DNA from: Cytobacillus depressus | GTDB lineage: Bacteria > Bacillota > Bacilli > Bacillales > Cytobacillaceae | NCBI RefSeq assembly: GCF_008923245.1 | Contig: NZ_WBOS01000001.1 | Coordinates: forward strand, 248,001-312,000 | Reading direction: 5' to 3' | Length of the DNA stretch: 64,000 nt | Shown: in pieces, positions 1 through 9,682 of the stretch | Numbering within the stretch: position 1 is the first letter of the stretch | How the letters are laid out: each line of letters opens with the position of its first letter | Notes under the pieces: generated by a model | Told to the model about the DNA's origin: nothing | The model's input: only the letters and a program-made list of their open reading frames with translations | Databases searched by the model: none | Translations under genes and position numbers: made by a program

Positions 1-1229
1 GAAACTGGAATATTCGCTTGTTCACATAGATCCATTAATGTTTTCACTTCTTCTTCTGTATCAGTAATGAATCGATTAACTGCTACAACAAAAGGCAGTC
101 CGAAGCTTTCGATCGTTTCAATATGCTTCTTTAAGTTTGCAAAGCCATTCATTAAAGCTTGTACATCTTCTCTTCCTAGATCATTTTTAGGAACACCGCC
201 ATGCATCTTTAATGCGCGAATCGTTGCTACAATAACAACTGCTTCTGGCTTAATTCCAGCACTTCTAGATTTAATGTGAAGGAATTTCTCAGCACCAAGA
301 TCTGCACCGAAACCGCCTTCAGTTATTACGTAATCAGCTAACCTTGTCGCTGTCTTTGTTGCAATGACACTATTACAGCCATGAGCAATATTAGCGAATG
401 GGCCACCATGAATAAATGCAGGTGTATGTTCAATTGTTTGAACTAGATTCGGTTTAACCGCTTCTTTAAGAAGCATTGTTAATGCCCCTTGGACACCAAG
501 ATCTGCTACAGTAACTGGCTGTTTATCATAGTTATAAGCAATAACCATGCGGCCAAGTCTTTCTTTCAAGTTTTTCAAATCAGTAGATAAGCATAATACA
601 GCCATGATTTCTGAGGCAACAGTAATATCAAAACCATCTTCACGTGGAACCCCTTGCACTGGACCGCCTAAGCCAATAACTACTTTTCTAAGAGCACGGT
701 CGTTCATATCTAGAGCGCGTTTCCACACAATTCTTCGCGGATCAATTCCAAGCTGATTGCCTTGTTGAAGATGATTGTCAATGAATGCAGCAAGCGCGTT
801 ATTAGCCGTTGTAATCGCATGCAAATCACCAGTGAAATGCAGGTTGATATCTTCCATTGGCAAGACTTGAGAATAACCTCCTCCAGTTGCGCCCCCTTTT
901 ACGCCCATTGTTGGTCCAAGTGAAGGCTCACGCATCGCAATGATTGCCTTCTTGCCAATCTTCGTAAAAGCATCGCCAAGCCCTACTGTCACAGTTGATT
1001 TCCCTTCCCCGGCCGGTGTCGGATTAATAGAAGTAACAAGGATAATCTTACCGTTTTTATTTGTTTCTAGTTTTTTAAGAGCATCAGTTGATAGTTTAGC
1101 TTTATATTTGCCAAAAAGTTCAAGATCATCAACATGTAAACCTATTTTTTCCGCAATTTCTACGATAGGCTTCATTGGTGATTGTTGTGCGATTTCAATG
1201 TCTGACTTTACTTTTGGTTTCACATTCAT
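1..1229 (-). CDS. fhs: Formate--tetrahydrofolate ligase, C-terminus cut by window edge
   Basis: Makes 10-formyl-THF from formate, THF and ATP in cytosolic one-carbon metabolism. About 409 N-terminal codons are present of a family length near 555-560. The nucleotide-binding loop TPAGEGKST lies at residues 71-79, and the family signature rich in Gly, ending in INLHFTGD, follows at about 110-135. The ATG at 1229 is preceded by AGGGGG at a good distance. Transcribed leftwards, divergent from metA. The identification is secure; only the end is missing. Confidence 0.97.
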   Translation of the reverse strand, partial: MNVKPKVKSDIEIAQQSPMKPIVEIAEKIGLHVDDLELFGKYKAKLSTDALKKLETNKNGKIILVTSINPTPAGEGKSTVTVGLGDAFTKIGKKAIIAMREPSLGPTMGVKGGATGGGYSQVLPMEDINLHFTGDLHAITTANNALAAFIDNHLQQGNQLGIDPRRIVWKRALDMNDRALRKVVIGLGGPVQGVPREDGFDITVASEIMAVLCLSTDLKNLKERLGRMVIAYNYDKQPVTVADLGVQGALTMLLKEAVKPNLVQTIEHTPAFIHGGPFANIAHGCNSVIATKTATRLADYVITEGGFGADLGAEKFLHIKSRSAGIKPEAVVIVATIRALKMHGGVPKNDLGREDVQALMNGFANLKKHIETIESFGLPFVVAVNRFITDTEEEVKTLMDLCEQANIPV

Positions 1230-1348
1230 TTCTTAATCCCCCTAAGCATTCCAGTAATGAAAACGATTACTACCCTCTCATTGTACCATTTCTTTTATTT
1301 CAGTTGATAGTAAATCATGAAGATTTTAATAATTTCATTTTTAATTCA

Positions 1349-1377
1349 TTGCTACTTATGTTTTTCATTATTATAAT
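1349..1377 (+). promoter_or_regulatory. Predicted sigma-A promoter of metA
   Basis: TTGCTA at 1349-1354 and TATAAT at 1372-1377 are separated by 17 bp, about 38 bp before the metA start. The leader is too short for a SAM (S-box) riboswitch, and none of its conserved blocks is visible. Confidence 0.55.
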
Positions 1378-1414
1378 AGGTTTTAATTGAATTTTCTAAA
1401 AAGGGGATGCTGAT

Positions 1415-2323
1415 TTGCCTATTAAGATTCCAAGGCTTCTGCCTGCAAGAGAAATATTAGAGGAAGAAAATATATTTGTGATGGATGATGATCGTGCGCT
1501 TACACAGGATATTCGTCCATTAAATATTCTGATCCTAAATTTAATGCCTGAAAAGGAAAAGACTGAAGCACAGCTTTTAAGATTGCTTGGAAACACGCCG
1601 CTCCAAGTCAATATTTCTTTTCTGAAGACGGCTACTCATGAATCAAAAAACACAAGCCCATTGCATTTAGAACAGTTTTATACGACTTTTGCCGAAGTTA
1701 AACACCGAAAATTCGATGGCATGATCATAACAGGCGCTCCGATTGAATTGCTGCCATTCGAAAAGGTTGATTATTGGGAAGAGCTAAAAGAAATTATGGA
1801 TTGGACGAAGAGTCATGTAACCTCTACCCTCCATATTTGCTGGGGGGGCCAAGCTGCATTATTCCATCATTTTGGCATTCAAAAATATGAGCTCACACGG
1901 AAGTGCTCTGGTGTATTCACACATCAAATTCATGACCGTTCTGAGAAACTGCTTAGAGGCTTTGATGATTCCTTTTTAGCTCCTCATTCGCGAAATACTG
2001 ATATTTTCATAGAAAAAGTGAAAAATCATCCGACATTAAAATTGCTGTCTGCCTCAGAGGAAGCCGGTCCTTTTATTTTGAGCGCCAATAATGGAAAACA
2101 AATTATGATTACAGGCCATTTAGAATACGAAGCTGAAACTTTAGCGGAAGAGTATAAAAGGGATATACAAAAAGGATTAGACATTCATCCGCCTAAACAT
2201 TATTTTCCAAATAATGATCCAACGAAACAGCCATTAAATAGATGGCGCTCTCACGCTCATCTATTATTTTCGAACTGGCTGAATTACTATGTATATCAAG
2301 AAACACCGTATGAGTGGGATTAA
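1415..2323 (+). CDS. metA: Homoserine O-acetyltransferase MetA
   Basis: Acylates homoserine in the first step of methionine synthesis (302 aa, full length). The catalytic Cys is C142 (ICWGGQAA), and H235 and E237 in TGHLEYE complete the active site. Residue 111 is Glu (GAPIELLP); in this family Glu111 marks acetyl-CoA use and Gly111 succinyl-CoA use, so acetyl transfer is predicted. The start is TTG, chosen because AAGGGGATG sits just upstream and MPIKIP is the family N-terminus. It is monocistronic and ends at a hairpin shared with the convergent methyltransferase. Confidence 0.95.
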   Translation: MPIKIPRLLPAREILEEENIFVMDDDRALTQDIRPLNILILNLMPEKEKTEAQLLRLLGNTPLQVNISFLKTATHESKNTSPLHLEQFYTTFAEVKHRKFDGMIITGAPIELLPFEKVDYWEELKEIMDWTKSHVTSTLHICWGGQAALFHHFGIQKYELTRKCSGVFTHQIHDRSEKLLRGFDDSFLAPHSRNTDIFIEKVKNHPTLKLLSASEEAGPFILSANNGKQIMITGHLEYEAETLAEEYKRDIQKGLDIHPPKHYFPNNDPTKQPLNRWRSHAHLLFSNWLNYYVYQETPYEWD

Positions 2324-2332
2324 CACTAGGAA

Positions 2333-2366
2333 GAGGCAGCCAAAAGGCGGCCTCTATTGATTTAAT
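2333..2366 (+). terminator. Terminator of metA
   Basis: GAGGCAGCC / GGCGGCCTC stem (one mismatch) with an AAAA loop, followed by a T-rich tract. It overlaps the stop region of the convergent methyltransferase gene. Confidence 0.7.
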
Positions 2367-3061
2367 TTTTCCAAGACTTCAATTTTATTTTGTAACATAA
2401 ATACCCACATAAATGATAGAGATTGTTTTAACTCGGTTGACAATGTACCTTTCGGAAGTTGATCCGCACTTCTCTTATATACACCTAAGTCACCAATTTT
2501 TTCCCAGTTATTATCAGCAGCCAGCTTTTCAAACTCCCATGGCATCATCGTATTGCAAATTACTTTTTCGCCATACAGCCTTCTAAAGCTATTGTTTCTA
2601 GGAGCAGCTGTCGGACCAAGAATTCCGACACAAGCAAATCCTCCAGGCTTAACCACTCTTTGTGCTTCCCTTAATACCATAAAAGGATGCTCTGTCCATT
2701 CAAGTGAATTAATTGCTAACACCGCATCAAAAGCGCGATCCGGAAATGGAAGTACAGAAATATCGCCCTTGACGAATTCAGTGTTATTTCCTTTATTTAT
2801 TTCTTGCGCCTTTTGCAGCATTTCTTCTGAAACATCAAGTCCCGTAACTTTATATCCCGCTCTTTCTAACTGGAATGAACCGAAGCCGTCACCACAGCCA
2901 AGATCACATATCCGGGCTCCAGAATCGACATATTTAGAAAAAAACGGAACGATCTCCTTTCTACTCCCGCTTTCCCACATTTCTCGACTTTTCGAATTCC
3001 AGCTGCTTGATTGATCATCCCATTGTTTCTCTGCTTCTTTACTCCAATCAAAGATAGACAT
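2354..3061 (-). CDS. Class I SAM-dependent methyltransferase
   Basis: 235 aa. Motif I is ICDLGCGDGFGS near residues 50-62. An acidic residue ends the next strand (GLDVSEEM), and motif IV-like AINSLEW follows near residue 115, so this is a Rossmann methyltransferase of the UbiE/Methyltransf_11 type. The substrate cannot be told from sequence. The ATG is preceded by AAGGAGTGGGG. It stands alone between metA (convergent) and mntR (same strand, about 105 bp). Confidence 0.85.
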   Translation of the reverse strand: MSIFDWSKEAEKQWDDQSSSWNSKSREMWESGSRKEIVPFFSKYVDSGARICDLGCGDGFGSFQLERAGYKVTGLDVSEEMLQKAQEINKGNNTEFVKGDISVLPFPDRAFDAVLAINSLEWTEHPFMVLREAQRVVKPGGFACVGILGPTAAPRNNSFRRLYGEKVICNTMMPWEFEKLAADNNWEKIGDLGVYKRSADQLPKGTLSTELKQSLSFMWVFMLQNKIEVLEKLNQ

Positions 3062-3154
3062 GCTTCCCCACTCCTTTTTGGATTACTATTGACGTAAAGT
3101 TTTCATTCCTATTATTTCTCTCTTAAGTATTGGAATCCCTTTGAATAGTAACAA

Positions 3155-3178
3155 GAAAAGGACCTGCTTAAGCAGGTC
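3155..3178 (-). terminator. mntR terminator overlapping its stop codon
   Basis: The perfect palindrome GGACCTGCTTAAGCAGGTCC is followed on the minus strand by TTTTCTTG. The last codons of mntR (GGA CCT GCT TAA) are themselves the left arm of the hairpin. Confidence 0.85.
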
Positions 3179-3644
3179 CCTGACTTTCTTCAACTTCATC
3201 TTTAACTTCAACTGCATCCACAACTTCATCTTCATTCCTGTTGTGAATCTCTTTTAATGCTTCAATCCGATTCGGATCTTCTTCGAAAAATTGAACAAGA
3301 TCGCCAATTCGGTCAATCGCATCCCAGCTTAAATGGTGTTCAATTCCTTCGACATCATCGTAAATATTTTCTTCCTTTACCCCAATAAGGCGCAAAATCT
3401 GCTCTAATAAATCATGGCGGAAGACTAGTCTTTTTCCAATTTTATTTCCTTTTGTAGTTAAACTAAGGCCTCTGTATTTTTCATACACAAGGTATTCATC
3501 TTTATCTAACTTCTGAACCATTTTAGTAACAGAGGAGGGATGGACTGAAAGGGCTTCTGCTATATCCGAAACACGCGCATACCCTTTCTCATTAATCAAT
3601 ATATATATTTGTTCAATATAGTCTTCCATACTAGGTGTTGGCAT
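3168..3644 (-). CDS. mntR: Manganese-responsive repressor MntR
   Basis: DtxR-family regulator that represses manganese uptake when Mn2+ is bound. An N-terminal winged helix (about residues 1-70) is followed by a dimerisation helix. The known metal ligands are all in place: D8, E11, H77, E99, E102 and H103. At 158 aa it is longer than the usual ~142 because of an acidic tail ([10 protein letters not shown] and on) not needed for metal binding. The likely target, mntABCD, lies at 42.0-45.6 kb. The ATG follows AGGAGGGTATAGG. Confidence 0.96.
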   Translation of the reverse strand: MPTPSMEDYIEQIYILINEKGYARVSDIAEALSVHPSSVTKMVQKLDKDEYLVYEKYRGLSLTTKGNKIGKRLVFRHDLLEQILRLIGVKEENIYDDVEGIEHHLSWDAIDRIGDLVQFFEEDPNRIEALKEIHNRNEDEVVDAVEVKDEVEESQGPA

Positions 3645-3855
3645 CCTATACCCTCCTATAAACTGTGCAAACGTAAAGATCTTTTATTCTTTTTATCCAT
3701 TATTACAATATATGAATAAGTTTATAAATTGTTTCATAAAGCAATATGATTAGCTTCAAAATATTACTTATTGTTCCAAGATCTCTACATGAGTTTACTA
3801 CATTAGGAAAATAGAGACAAGATAATTGATTATTACTCCATACCCATTGTTACAA

Positions 3856-5004
3856 TTACGCTGCTTTCACTGTTCGTGAATGGTTCTTAAAAAACAATTT
3901 CATCATTGGTGGTGTAACAATCGTTGTCACGAGAATGACCACAACAAGGATTGCAAATAAATCTTGGGTTAATAACTTCGTTTCTAAACCAATGGCTGCT
4001 ATAATTAATGCAACCTCCCCACGAGACACCATGGCAGATCCGATAGCAAGCGAGCTATTCCATGTGAATCCAGAAACTTTAGCCCCAATAGATGCTCCAA
4101 TTAGTTTCGTTAAAATCGCCAAAATACTTAAGCCAATAACAAGTCCAAGATTGTCAAAAATGCCATTAAATTGCGCTGACACACCAATCGATGTAAAGAA
4201 AACAGGAACAAAAATGGAATAACTAATTGTTTCAACCTTCCCGAACACTTCCTCTTTATATCCTGAAGTACTAATGGCAATTCCAGCAATATAGGCGCCA
4301 ATAATTGCTGCTACACCCGTATACTCTGCTAAATATGCATAAACGAAGCAAATAATTAGTGCGGAAGAGATGACCGTTTCTGTTACCTTCAATGGAGCAA
4401 ACTTTTTCATAAACCAAGGAACGACCTTCCAGCCAACTAAAATGGCTCCAGCGAAAAATAACACTTTCTTCAGTACCACAAGACCTAAGTTGACATCCCC
4501 GCCTGAAAGACTCATTAAAAAGGCTAAAGCAAGAATAACAACGACGTCATCAATGACAGCCGCTCCTAAAATCGTCGAGCCTTCACGTGATTGTAACTGA
4601 TTCATTTCCTTAAGTGCTTGAACAGATATGCTTACACTCGTTGCTGATAGTAACAGTCCTAAAAATACTGACTGGAACGTAGACAAATTAAGCATCATTC
4701 CCGCGAAAAAACCTAAAACAAGCGGCACAATAATCCCGCCAAAACCGACTAGGGTTGCTGGCTTTCCAGTTCGTTTAAACTCATCTAAATCTGTTTCCAG
4801 CCCAGCAATAAACATGAGCAAAATAACACCAATTTGGCTCAATTGGGTCAATGTTTCAGTTTCTGTAACTAATCCTAAAACGGATGGACCTAAAATAATT
4901 CCAATAATCAATTTACCTAAAACAGACGGTTGTCCTAATCTAACACTTAAGTCCCCAAAAATCTTTGATGCAATTAAAATAATGGCTAATTGAAGTATTA
5001 ACAC
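3856..5004 (-). CDS. CPA2-family monovalent cation/proton antiporter
   Basis: 382 aa with about 12-13 hydrophobic segments and no C-terminal TrkA-N domain, as in the GerN/NapA group. It exchanges Na+ or K+ for protons across the cytoplasmic membrane. The core carries the paired aspartates of electrogenic members (AAVIDDVVVI, near residues 150-153) and the IIGAYIAG helix near 240. GTG start with AAGGTGGGG upstream. It is preceded by a roughly 170 nt leader containing an intrinsic terminator, listed separately, which suggests regulation by transcript attenuation. Substrate choice between Na+ and K+ is not resolved. Confidence 0.9.
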   Translation of the reverse strand: MLILQLAIILIASKIFGDLSVRLGQPSVLGKLIIGIILGPSVLGLVTETETLTQLSQIGVILLMFIAGLETDLDEFKRTGKPATLVGFGGIIVPLVLGFFAGMMLNLSTFQSVFLGLLLSATSVSISVQALKEMNQLQSREGSTILGAAVIDDVVVILALAFLMSLSGGDVNLGLVVLKKVLFFAGAILVGWKVVPWFMKKFAPLKVTETVISSALIICFVYAYLAEYTGVAAIIGAYIAGIAISTSGYKEEVFGKVETISYSIFVPVFFTSIGVSAQFNGIFDNLGLVIGLSILAILTKLIGASIGAKVSGFTWNSSLAIGSAMVSRGEVALIIAAIGLETKLLTQDLFAILVVVILVTTIVTPPMMKLFFKNHSRTVKAA

Positions 5005-5078
5005 TAGAATTCCCCACCTTCTTTTATATTTTTACTACTTGTCGTTGGCCAACGATATTACATATCAAACCGAGATTT

Positions 5079-5149
5079 GATATATTTTAATAAAAAAGCA
5101 AAAAGGAGCCTATCACCAAAGGACACACGTATCCCTTGGTGACAGACTC
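5079..5149 (-). promoter_or_regulatory. Attenuator-like hairpin in the antiporter leader
   Basis: On the minus strand, a GGAGtcTgTCACCAAgG arm pairs with CCtTTGGTGATAGGCTCC and is followed by TTTTTGCTTTTTTATT. It lies between a promoter and the antiporter start in a divergent intergenic region, so no upstream gene needs a terminator here. A riboswitch or other attenuation device is the natural reading; the class is not identified. Confidence 0.6.
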
Positions 5150-5181
5150 CTCCAAAAACAATGCTATTTTATTATTAGTTG

Positions 5182-5211
5182 CATCATATCATATTCTAAA
5201 TATTCGTGTAA
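5182..5211 (-). promoter_or_regulatory. Predicted promoter of the antiporter transcript
   Basis: On the minus strand TTTACA and TATGAT are separated by about 18 bp, roughly 30 bp upstream of the leader hairpin. Confidence 0.55.
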
Positions 5212-5339
5212 AGTACTTTTTTATATTGGATATAGGATAGACTCAAATCTACAAGAAAATCTGAAAGTATGCTATAAAGAAAGATAGAAAACTATGAACT
5301 GAAATTTCGTCTTATGGATCATATAGAGGAGATCAACAA

Positions 5340-7511
5340 ATGAAAATTGTCATTGCAGAAAAACCCGATCAAGCGGCTAAATTAGCAGCTCCCTTTTCCT
5401 TTAGTAAGAAAGCCGGGTATTTTGAGGTTAAGCCGAATACTTATTTTCCAAACGGTGCGTTGATCACTTGGGCGATCGGCCATCTTTGTGAATTAAAGCC
5501 ACCTGAAGAATATAACCCCGCCTGGAAAAAATGGTCTTTAGAAACATTGCCAATTATTCCAGAGCGATTTGAATATCGAGTAACAAAAACAAAATATAAA
5601 CAATTTAATATCATTAAGACTCTATTAAAACGACCGGATGTAAGTGAAATTATTATCGGCGGGGATGCTGGGCGCGAAGGCGAGTTAATTATTCGTACGA
5701 TTATTAGAATTTGCGGTGTGAATAAACCGATGAAACGTCTATGGATCTCTTCATTAACGGAAGGCGCGGTCAAGAACGGGTTTGCTAATTTACTTACTGA
5801 AGGAGAAACACGCGATATTTATTATGAGGCTCTTAGCCGCTCATGTGCTGATTGGTTAATTGGTATTAATGCATCGAGAATCTATACAATATTACTAAAA
5901 GAAAAAGGCTTAATGGATGTCTTTTCGATTGGGCGGGTACAGACCCCTACCCTCGCGTTAATCGTCAAAAGAGAGCATGAGATAGCCAATTTCAAACCAG
6001 AACCTTTTTGGGAAGTCGAAGCTACCTTTAACTTCGACGATAAAACGATTAAGGGCAAATGGCATAAAAACAATGTGACAAGGATTTTAGAGGAAAAGCA
6101 AGCTGTTGCCATAGCTGAATTTTGTAAAAATAAAGATGTAAAAATAACAAATATCAAAAAAGAACGTAAAGAGTATCAGCCACCCTTCCTGTTTAATCTT
6201 TCAGCCCTGCAAGCTACCGCAAATAAAACGTTTAAGTTTCCACCGCAAATAACTTTAGACATATTGCAAAAGCTTTACTTGAAGGGAATTGTTTCATACC
6301 CACGTTCAGATTCACAATTTTTAACGAAAGAAGAAGCAAAGGGTTTGCCAAACCTGCTTAATCAGCTAAGCAAAATGAAGCAATACGAAGCTTTTCTTCC
6401 TCCGCCAAATGCTTCAATTATGAATAATAAAAGATATGTAAATGAGAAAAAAGTAACAGACCACCATGCTATCATTCCAACAGAGCAAGTACCTGATACG
6501 TCGAAGTTAAGCGCGGATGAAGCTAAAATTTATGATCTTATCGCTCGGCAAGTGATTGCTGCCCATTATAACAATGCCGTTTTTGATTATACAACAATCA
6601 ATTCCTTAGTTGACGGCCGGGCAGAGTTCATTACTAAAGGGAAAGTGCAAATCGAAGAAGGCTGGAGAAAAGTCATTTTTACTTCTAAGGAAAATTCAGA
6701 TTCTGAAGATGGACAAGAGCTGCCAAATTTACAAGAGGGAGAAGCAGGGCAAGTAACGAAAGTTGACCTTAAAAAAGGAGAAACGCAAGCCCCCAAAAGA
6801 TATACCGAAGGAAATTTAATCACCTTAATGAAATCAGCTGGGAAGCATTTGGAAGATACGGAGCTAGAAAAGGTTTTGGCCAAAACAGAAGGATTAGGAA
6901 CAGAGGCAACTAGAGCCGGGATCATTAATCTTTTAAAGGATCGAAATTATATTGAAATTAGCAAAAACCAAGTATTTGCTACCCAAAAAGGATTGCTGCT
7001 AATTGAAGCTTTAGGGGAAAGTATATTAGCCTCTCCTAGTATGACAGGCAAATGGGAGCAACGCTTATCAGAAATTGGTGAAGGGAAAGCCTCGCCAAAA
7101 GCTTTCATCGAACAAGTTAAAAAATTATCACATAAATTGATGATGGATGCGAAAGAGCAAAAAGTAAATTGGACTTTTGAACATATCGAAATGGAGAAAA
7201 TCAGTTCGAATTCAAAAAGTAAGTTCGTAAAAAAAGAGAAAACAGTTGTTGGAAAATGCAAGCTATGCGATGGGCAAATTTTAGACTTTGGAAAATTCTA
7301 TGGCTGTACAAACTATAAAACGTCTAACTGCAAATTTTCGATATCCAAAAAAATACTCGGAAAAACTGTTTCACAAGCAAACGTGAAAAAACTTCTAAAT
7401 ACTGGAGAAACAAACGTCATAAAGAATTTTAAAAAAGGGGAAAAAACGTTTGATGCGATTTTAGGATGGAATGAAAAAGAGAATAAAATAGAATTTCGCT
7501 TTAACAAGTAA
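5340..7511 (+). CDS. topB: DNA topoisomerase III
   Basis: Type IA topoisomerase that decatenates DNA by single-strand passage (723 aa, full length). The Toprim domain has E7 (IAEKPDQA) and the acidic pair in GGDAGREGE at 108-115. The active tyrosine is Y320 in IVSYPRSDS. Two C-terminal Cys pairs (CKLCDG, then CTNY and NCKF) form one zinc-ribbon-like element near residues 640-665. The ATG is preceded by AGAGGAGAT. A decayed copy of its last ~60 bp appears near 10.8 kb. Confidence 0.96.
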   Translation: MKIVIAEKPDQAAKLAAPFSFSKKAGYFEVKPNTYFPNGALITWAIGHLCELKPPEEYNPAWKKWSLETLPIIPERFEYRVTKTKYKQFNIIKTLLKRPDVSEIIIGGDAGREGELIIRTIIRICGVNKPMKRLWISSLTEGAVKNGFANLLTEGETRDIYYEALSRSCADWLIGINASRIYTILLKEKGLMDVFSIGRVQTPTLALIVKREHEIANFKPEPFWEVEATFNFDDKTIKGKWHKNNVTRILEEKQAVAIAEFCKNKDVKITNIKKERKEYQPPFLFNLSALQATANKTFKFPPQITLDILQKLYLKGIVSYPRSDSQFLTKEEAKGLPNLLNQLSKMKQYEAFLPPPNASIMNNKRYVNEKKVTDHHAIIPTEQVPDTSKLSADEAKIYDLIARQVIAAHYNNAVFDYTTINSLVDGRAEFITKGKVQIEEGWRKVIFTSKENSDSEDGQELPNLQEGEAGQVTKVDLKKGETQAPKRYTEGNLITLMKSAGKHLEDTELEKVLAKTEGLGTEATRAGIINLLKDRNYIEISKNQVFATQKGLLLIEALGESILASPSMTGKWEQRLSEIGEGKASPKAFIEQVKKLSHKLMMDAKEQKVNWTFEHIEMEKISSNSKSKFVKKEKTVVGKCKLCDGQILDFGKFYGCTNYKTSNCKFSISKKILGKTVSQANVKKLLNTGETNVIKNFKKGEKTFDAILGWNEKENKIEFRFNK

Positions 7512-7525
7512 TATTATTATTAAAA

Positions 7526-7663
7526 ATGCCTTTGAAGAAACACCAGAATGACATTGATGGTCAAATTATTACTTTATATGATCAATTGCCTGTACTGTTG
7601 AGCCAAGAGGAAATAAGCCTCTTAATAAGTGATCTAGAAAAAGTTCAGTCCATGTACCACTAA
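7526..7663 (+). CDS. Possible 45-aa small protein downstream of topB
   Basis: A 45-codon reading frame starts 15 bp after topB. It is soluble-looking, begins MPLKKHQNDIDGQ and ends in an amphipathic helix rich in Leu and Ser. It has no clear ribosome binding site, so it could be a leftover exposed by rearrangement rather than a gene. I recognise no family. A bidirectional terminator follows at 7706. Confidence 0.3.
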   Translation: MPLKKHQNDIDGQIITLYDQLPVLLSQEEISLLISDLEKVQSMYH

Positions 7664-7705
7664 TGGAACAATAAATAGTAAATAAGGTTATATGTAGTAC
7701 AAAAA

Positions 7706-7753
7706 GGATAGATAAAGCAGATTAAGTTCTGCTTGTATCTATCCTTCTATTTT
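7706..7753. terminator. Bidirectional terminator between topB and the OsmC gene
   Basis: GGATAGATA.AGCAGA stem with TCTGCTT.TATCTATCC, an A-run before and a T-rich run after. It can serve both convergent units. Confidence 0.8.
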
Positions 7754-7799
7754 ACCTTATATAATGTGTTACATTATTTATTATTGCTTTGTTATCAAG

Positions 7800-8225
7800 T
7801 CATTCCATCCTCGATTGCTCTTCACCGTTTAAAATTAGATGGAATGTTATATCAGCTTTCAAAGAATCAGATACGGCACAGTATTTTGCTTTGCCAAGGT
7901 CAATAGCTCTCCAAACTCGTTTCCTATCAATTGTGCCGTCTATAATAAAAGTAACATCAATGGAGGTGAATCCTTTTGGTAATTCTTCTTTTCTTGTACC
8001 ATTTGTTTCTATTACCAGTTTTTCTATCGAAGAAAGGTTGTGCCTTAAAATCATCGTTACATCGATGCCAATGCATCCAGCTACAGACGCTAATAGCATT
8101 TCTGTTGGTGTAACACCTTTCCCTTCACCGAAATATGCTTCAGTTGCATCTAAATTCATTTCATACCCAGAATCCCCAACAGCAGTAAAAGCACGCTGTC
8201 CCTTCCAAGTTGTCAGCACTTTCAT
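7800..8225 (-). CDS. OsmC/Ohr-family peroxidase-like protein (YhfA type)
   Basis: 141 aa. OsmC/Ohr proteins reduce organic hydroperoxides with a pair of cysteines. Both are present here: one in SVAGCIGID (about residue 51) and one in AKYCAVSDSL (about residue 113). The spacing and the VTPTEMLLAS segment fit the YhfA branch, whose substrate is less certain than that of Ohr. AGAGGGATACAG precedes the ATG. It lies 31 bp downstream of the ABC ATPase and could be its last operon member. Confidence 0.85.
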   Translation of the reverse strand: MKVLTTWKGQRAFTAVGDSGYEMNLDATEAYFGEGKGVTPTEMLLASVAGCIGIDVTMILRHNLSSIEKLVIETNGTRKEELPKGFTSIDVTFIIDGTIDRKRVWRAIDLGKAKYCAVSDSLKADITFHLILNGEEQSRME

Positions 8226-8255
8226 CTGTATCCCTCTTTTTACATTAGATTGGTT

Positions 8256-8993
8256 TCACATTATTTTCAAGAACCTTTTTGCTCTTTCTGTTTCTGGATT
8301 TGAGAAAAAATTCTCTGGCTTTCCTTGTTCTACAATAACTCCATCAGCCATGAAAACAACACGATCTGCAACTTCACGGGCAAATTGCATTTCATGGGTA
8401 ACAATCAACAATGTCATTCCTTCTTTAGCTAGTTCTCTAATGACACTCAGCACTTCATCTACTAACTCAGGGTCAAGCGCAGATGTTGGTTCGTCAAAAA
8501 GGATAATTTTAGGTTCAAGGGCTAATGCACGTGCTATCGCTACCCTTTGCTGTTGGCCGCCAGACAATCGAGAAGGATATTCATCTTTTTTTTCAAACAA
8601 TCCTACTCTTGAAAGCAGATTCTCTCCTTTTTCAATCGCCTTTTCCTTACTCCATTTTTTCACAATCAGAAGTGCTTCAATAACATTTTGTAATACCGTT
8701 TTATGAGGATATAGATTAAATTGTTGAAAAACCATTCCTGTGTTTAGACGAATTTCCCGGATTTTTTTATATTGGTCCTTTTTACTTTGTTTTGAATCCA
8801 CAATAATTCCACTAACTTCAACACTACCGCTAGAAATTTCTTCAAGACCATTTAAACAGCGAAGAAGGGTACTTTTTCCAGAGCCACTAGGACCAATTAT
8901 CGCAACTACTTCACCTGTATTTACTTGAAAATCAATGTTTTTTAAGACCTCTAGGCTATGGTAGTTTTTGGATAAATTGTTTGTTTTGATCAT
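8256..8993 (-). CDS. Polar amino-acid ABC transporter, ATP-binding subunit
   Basis: 245 aa. Walker A is GPSGSGKST near 35-43, the ABC signature is LSGGQQQR near 138, Walker B is IILFDEPTSALD, and the switch is THEMQF. It belongs to the GlnQ/TcyC group and energises amino-acid uptake with the permease and lipoprotein encoded just upstream. The start was moved in from a longer open frame to the ATG behind GAGGT, which gives the family N-terminus MIKTNNLSK. Substrate class only: polar or sulphur amino acid. Confidence 0.92.
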   Translation of the reverse strand: MIKTNNLSKNYHSLEVLKNIDFQVNTGEVVAIIGPSGSGKSTLLRCLNGLEEISSGSVEVSGIIVDSKQSKKDQYKKIREIRLNTGMVFQQFNLYPHKTVLQNVIEALLIVKKWSKEKAIEKGENLLSRVGLFEKKDEYPSRLSGGQQQRVAIARALALEPKIILFDEPTSALDPELVDEVLSVIRELAKEGMTLLIVTHEMQFAREVADRVVFMADGVIVEQGKPENFFSNPETERAKRFLKIM

Positions 8994-9006
8994 GGGTAAC
9001 CTCAAC

Positions 9007-9651
9007 TTATACATATATTGATAACCGCTTCTCGATTTTTTCAAGCAGGAAAGAAAATACAGTACTCATTATCCAGTACATTGCAGCAATGGATAAATAA
9101 AATGGCATATAAATATAGTACTGGGCAATTAATAATTGCCCAGAGCGCAATAGCTCAGTAACAGTGATAACTGATACAAGTGAAGTTTCTTTTAACATTC
9201 CGATGAAAGTATTACCCATAGGAGGGATCGCGATCCGGATTGCTTGTGGAAGGATTATTCTTCGCATGGTCTGAAATGGCGTCATCCCAGATACATAGGC
9301 TGCTTCCGTTTGTCCTTTCGGGATAGACTGGAGCGCTCCTCTTAATGCTTCTGATATATATGCCCCAATACTAATACTTAATGCAATATAAGCAGCCGTC
9401 AAGGGCTCAAGCTTAATGTTGTAATCACTCAGTCCATAATATACAATAATGATTTGCACTAATGTTGGGGTCCCTCTAATAATCGATACATAACCTCGCG
9501 CTATCGAACGAATTAATCTATTCCCTTTCAATCGTGCAATCGCCGTGATAACACCTATGATGGTTCCGAAAAACATTGACACAATTGTGATTAGGAGCGT
9601 ATAGTACGCTCCTTTTAATAAAAATGGGATATTTTCTAATACAACATCCAT
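9007..9651 (-). CDS. Polar amino-acid ABC transporter, permease subunit
   Basis: 214 aa, about five membrane segments, HisM/GlnP family. The EAA-like loop that docks on the ATPase is visible near residues 115-135 (EAAYVSGMTPFQTMRRIILP). Its C-terminus is 13 bp from the ATPase start, so the two are translated from one message. The domain probably homodimerises, since only one permease is encoded. Confidence 0.92.
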   Translation of the reverse strand: MDVVLENIPFLLKGAYYTLLITIVSMFFGTIIGVITAIARLKGNRLIRSIARGYVSIIRGTPTLVQIIIVYYGLSDYNIKLEPLTAAYIALSISIGAYISEALRGALQSIPKGQTEAAYVSGMTPFQTMRRIILPQAIRIAIPPMGNTFIGMLKETSLVSVITVTELLRSGQLLIAQYYIYMPFYLSIAAMYWIMSTVFSFLLEKIEKRLSIYV

Positions 9652-9682
9652 TTTGGTTTTTATTCCTTTCTCTTTCCGTCAC

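Noticed and set aside
1230..1414. Possible SAM (S-box) riboswitch before metA
   Set aside because: The gap is short, a promoter sits 38 bp before the start, and none of the S-box conserved blocks is present.
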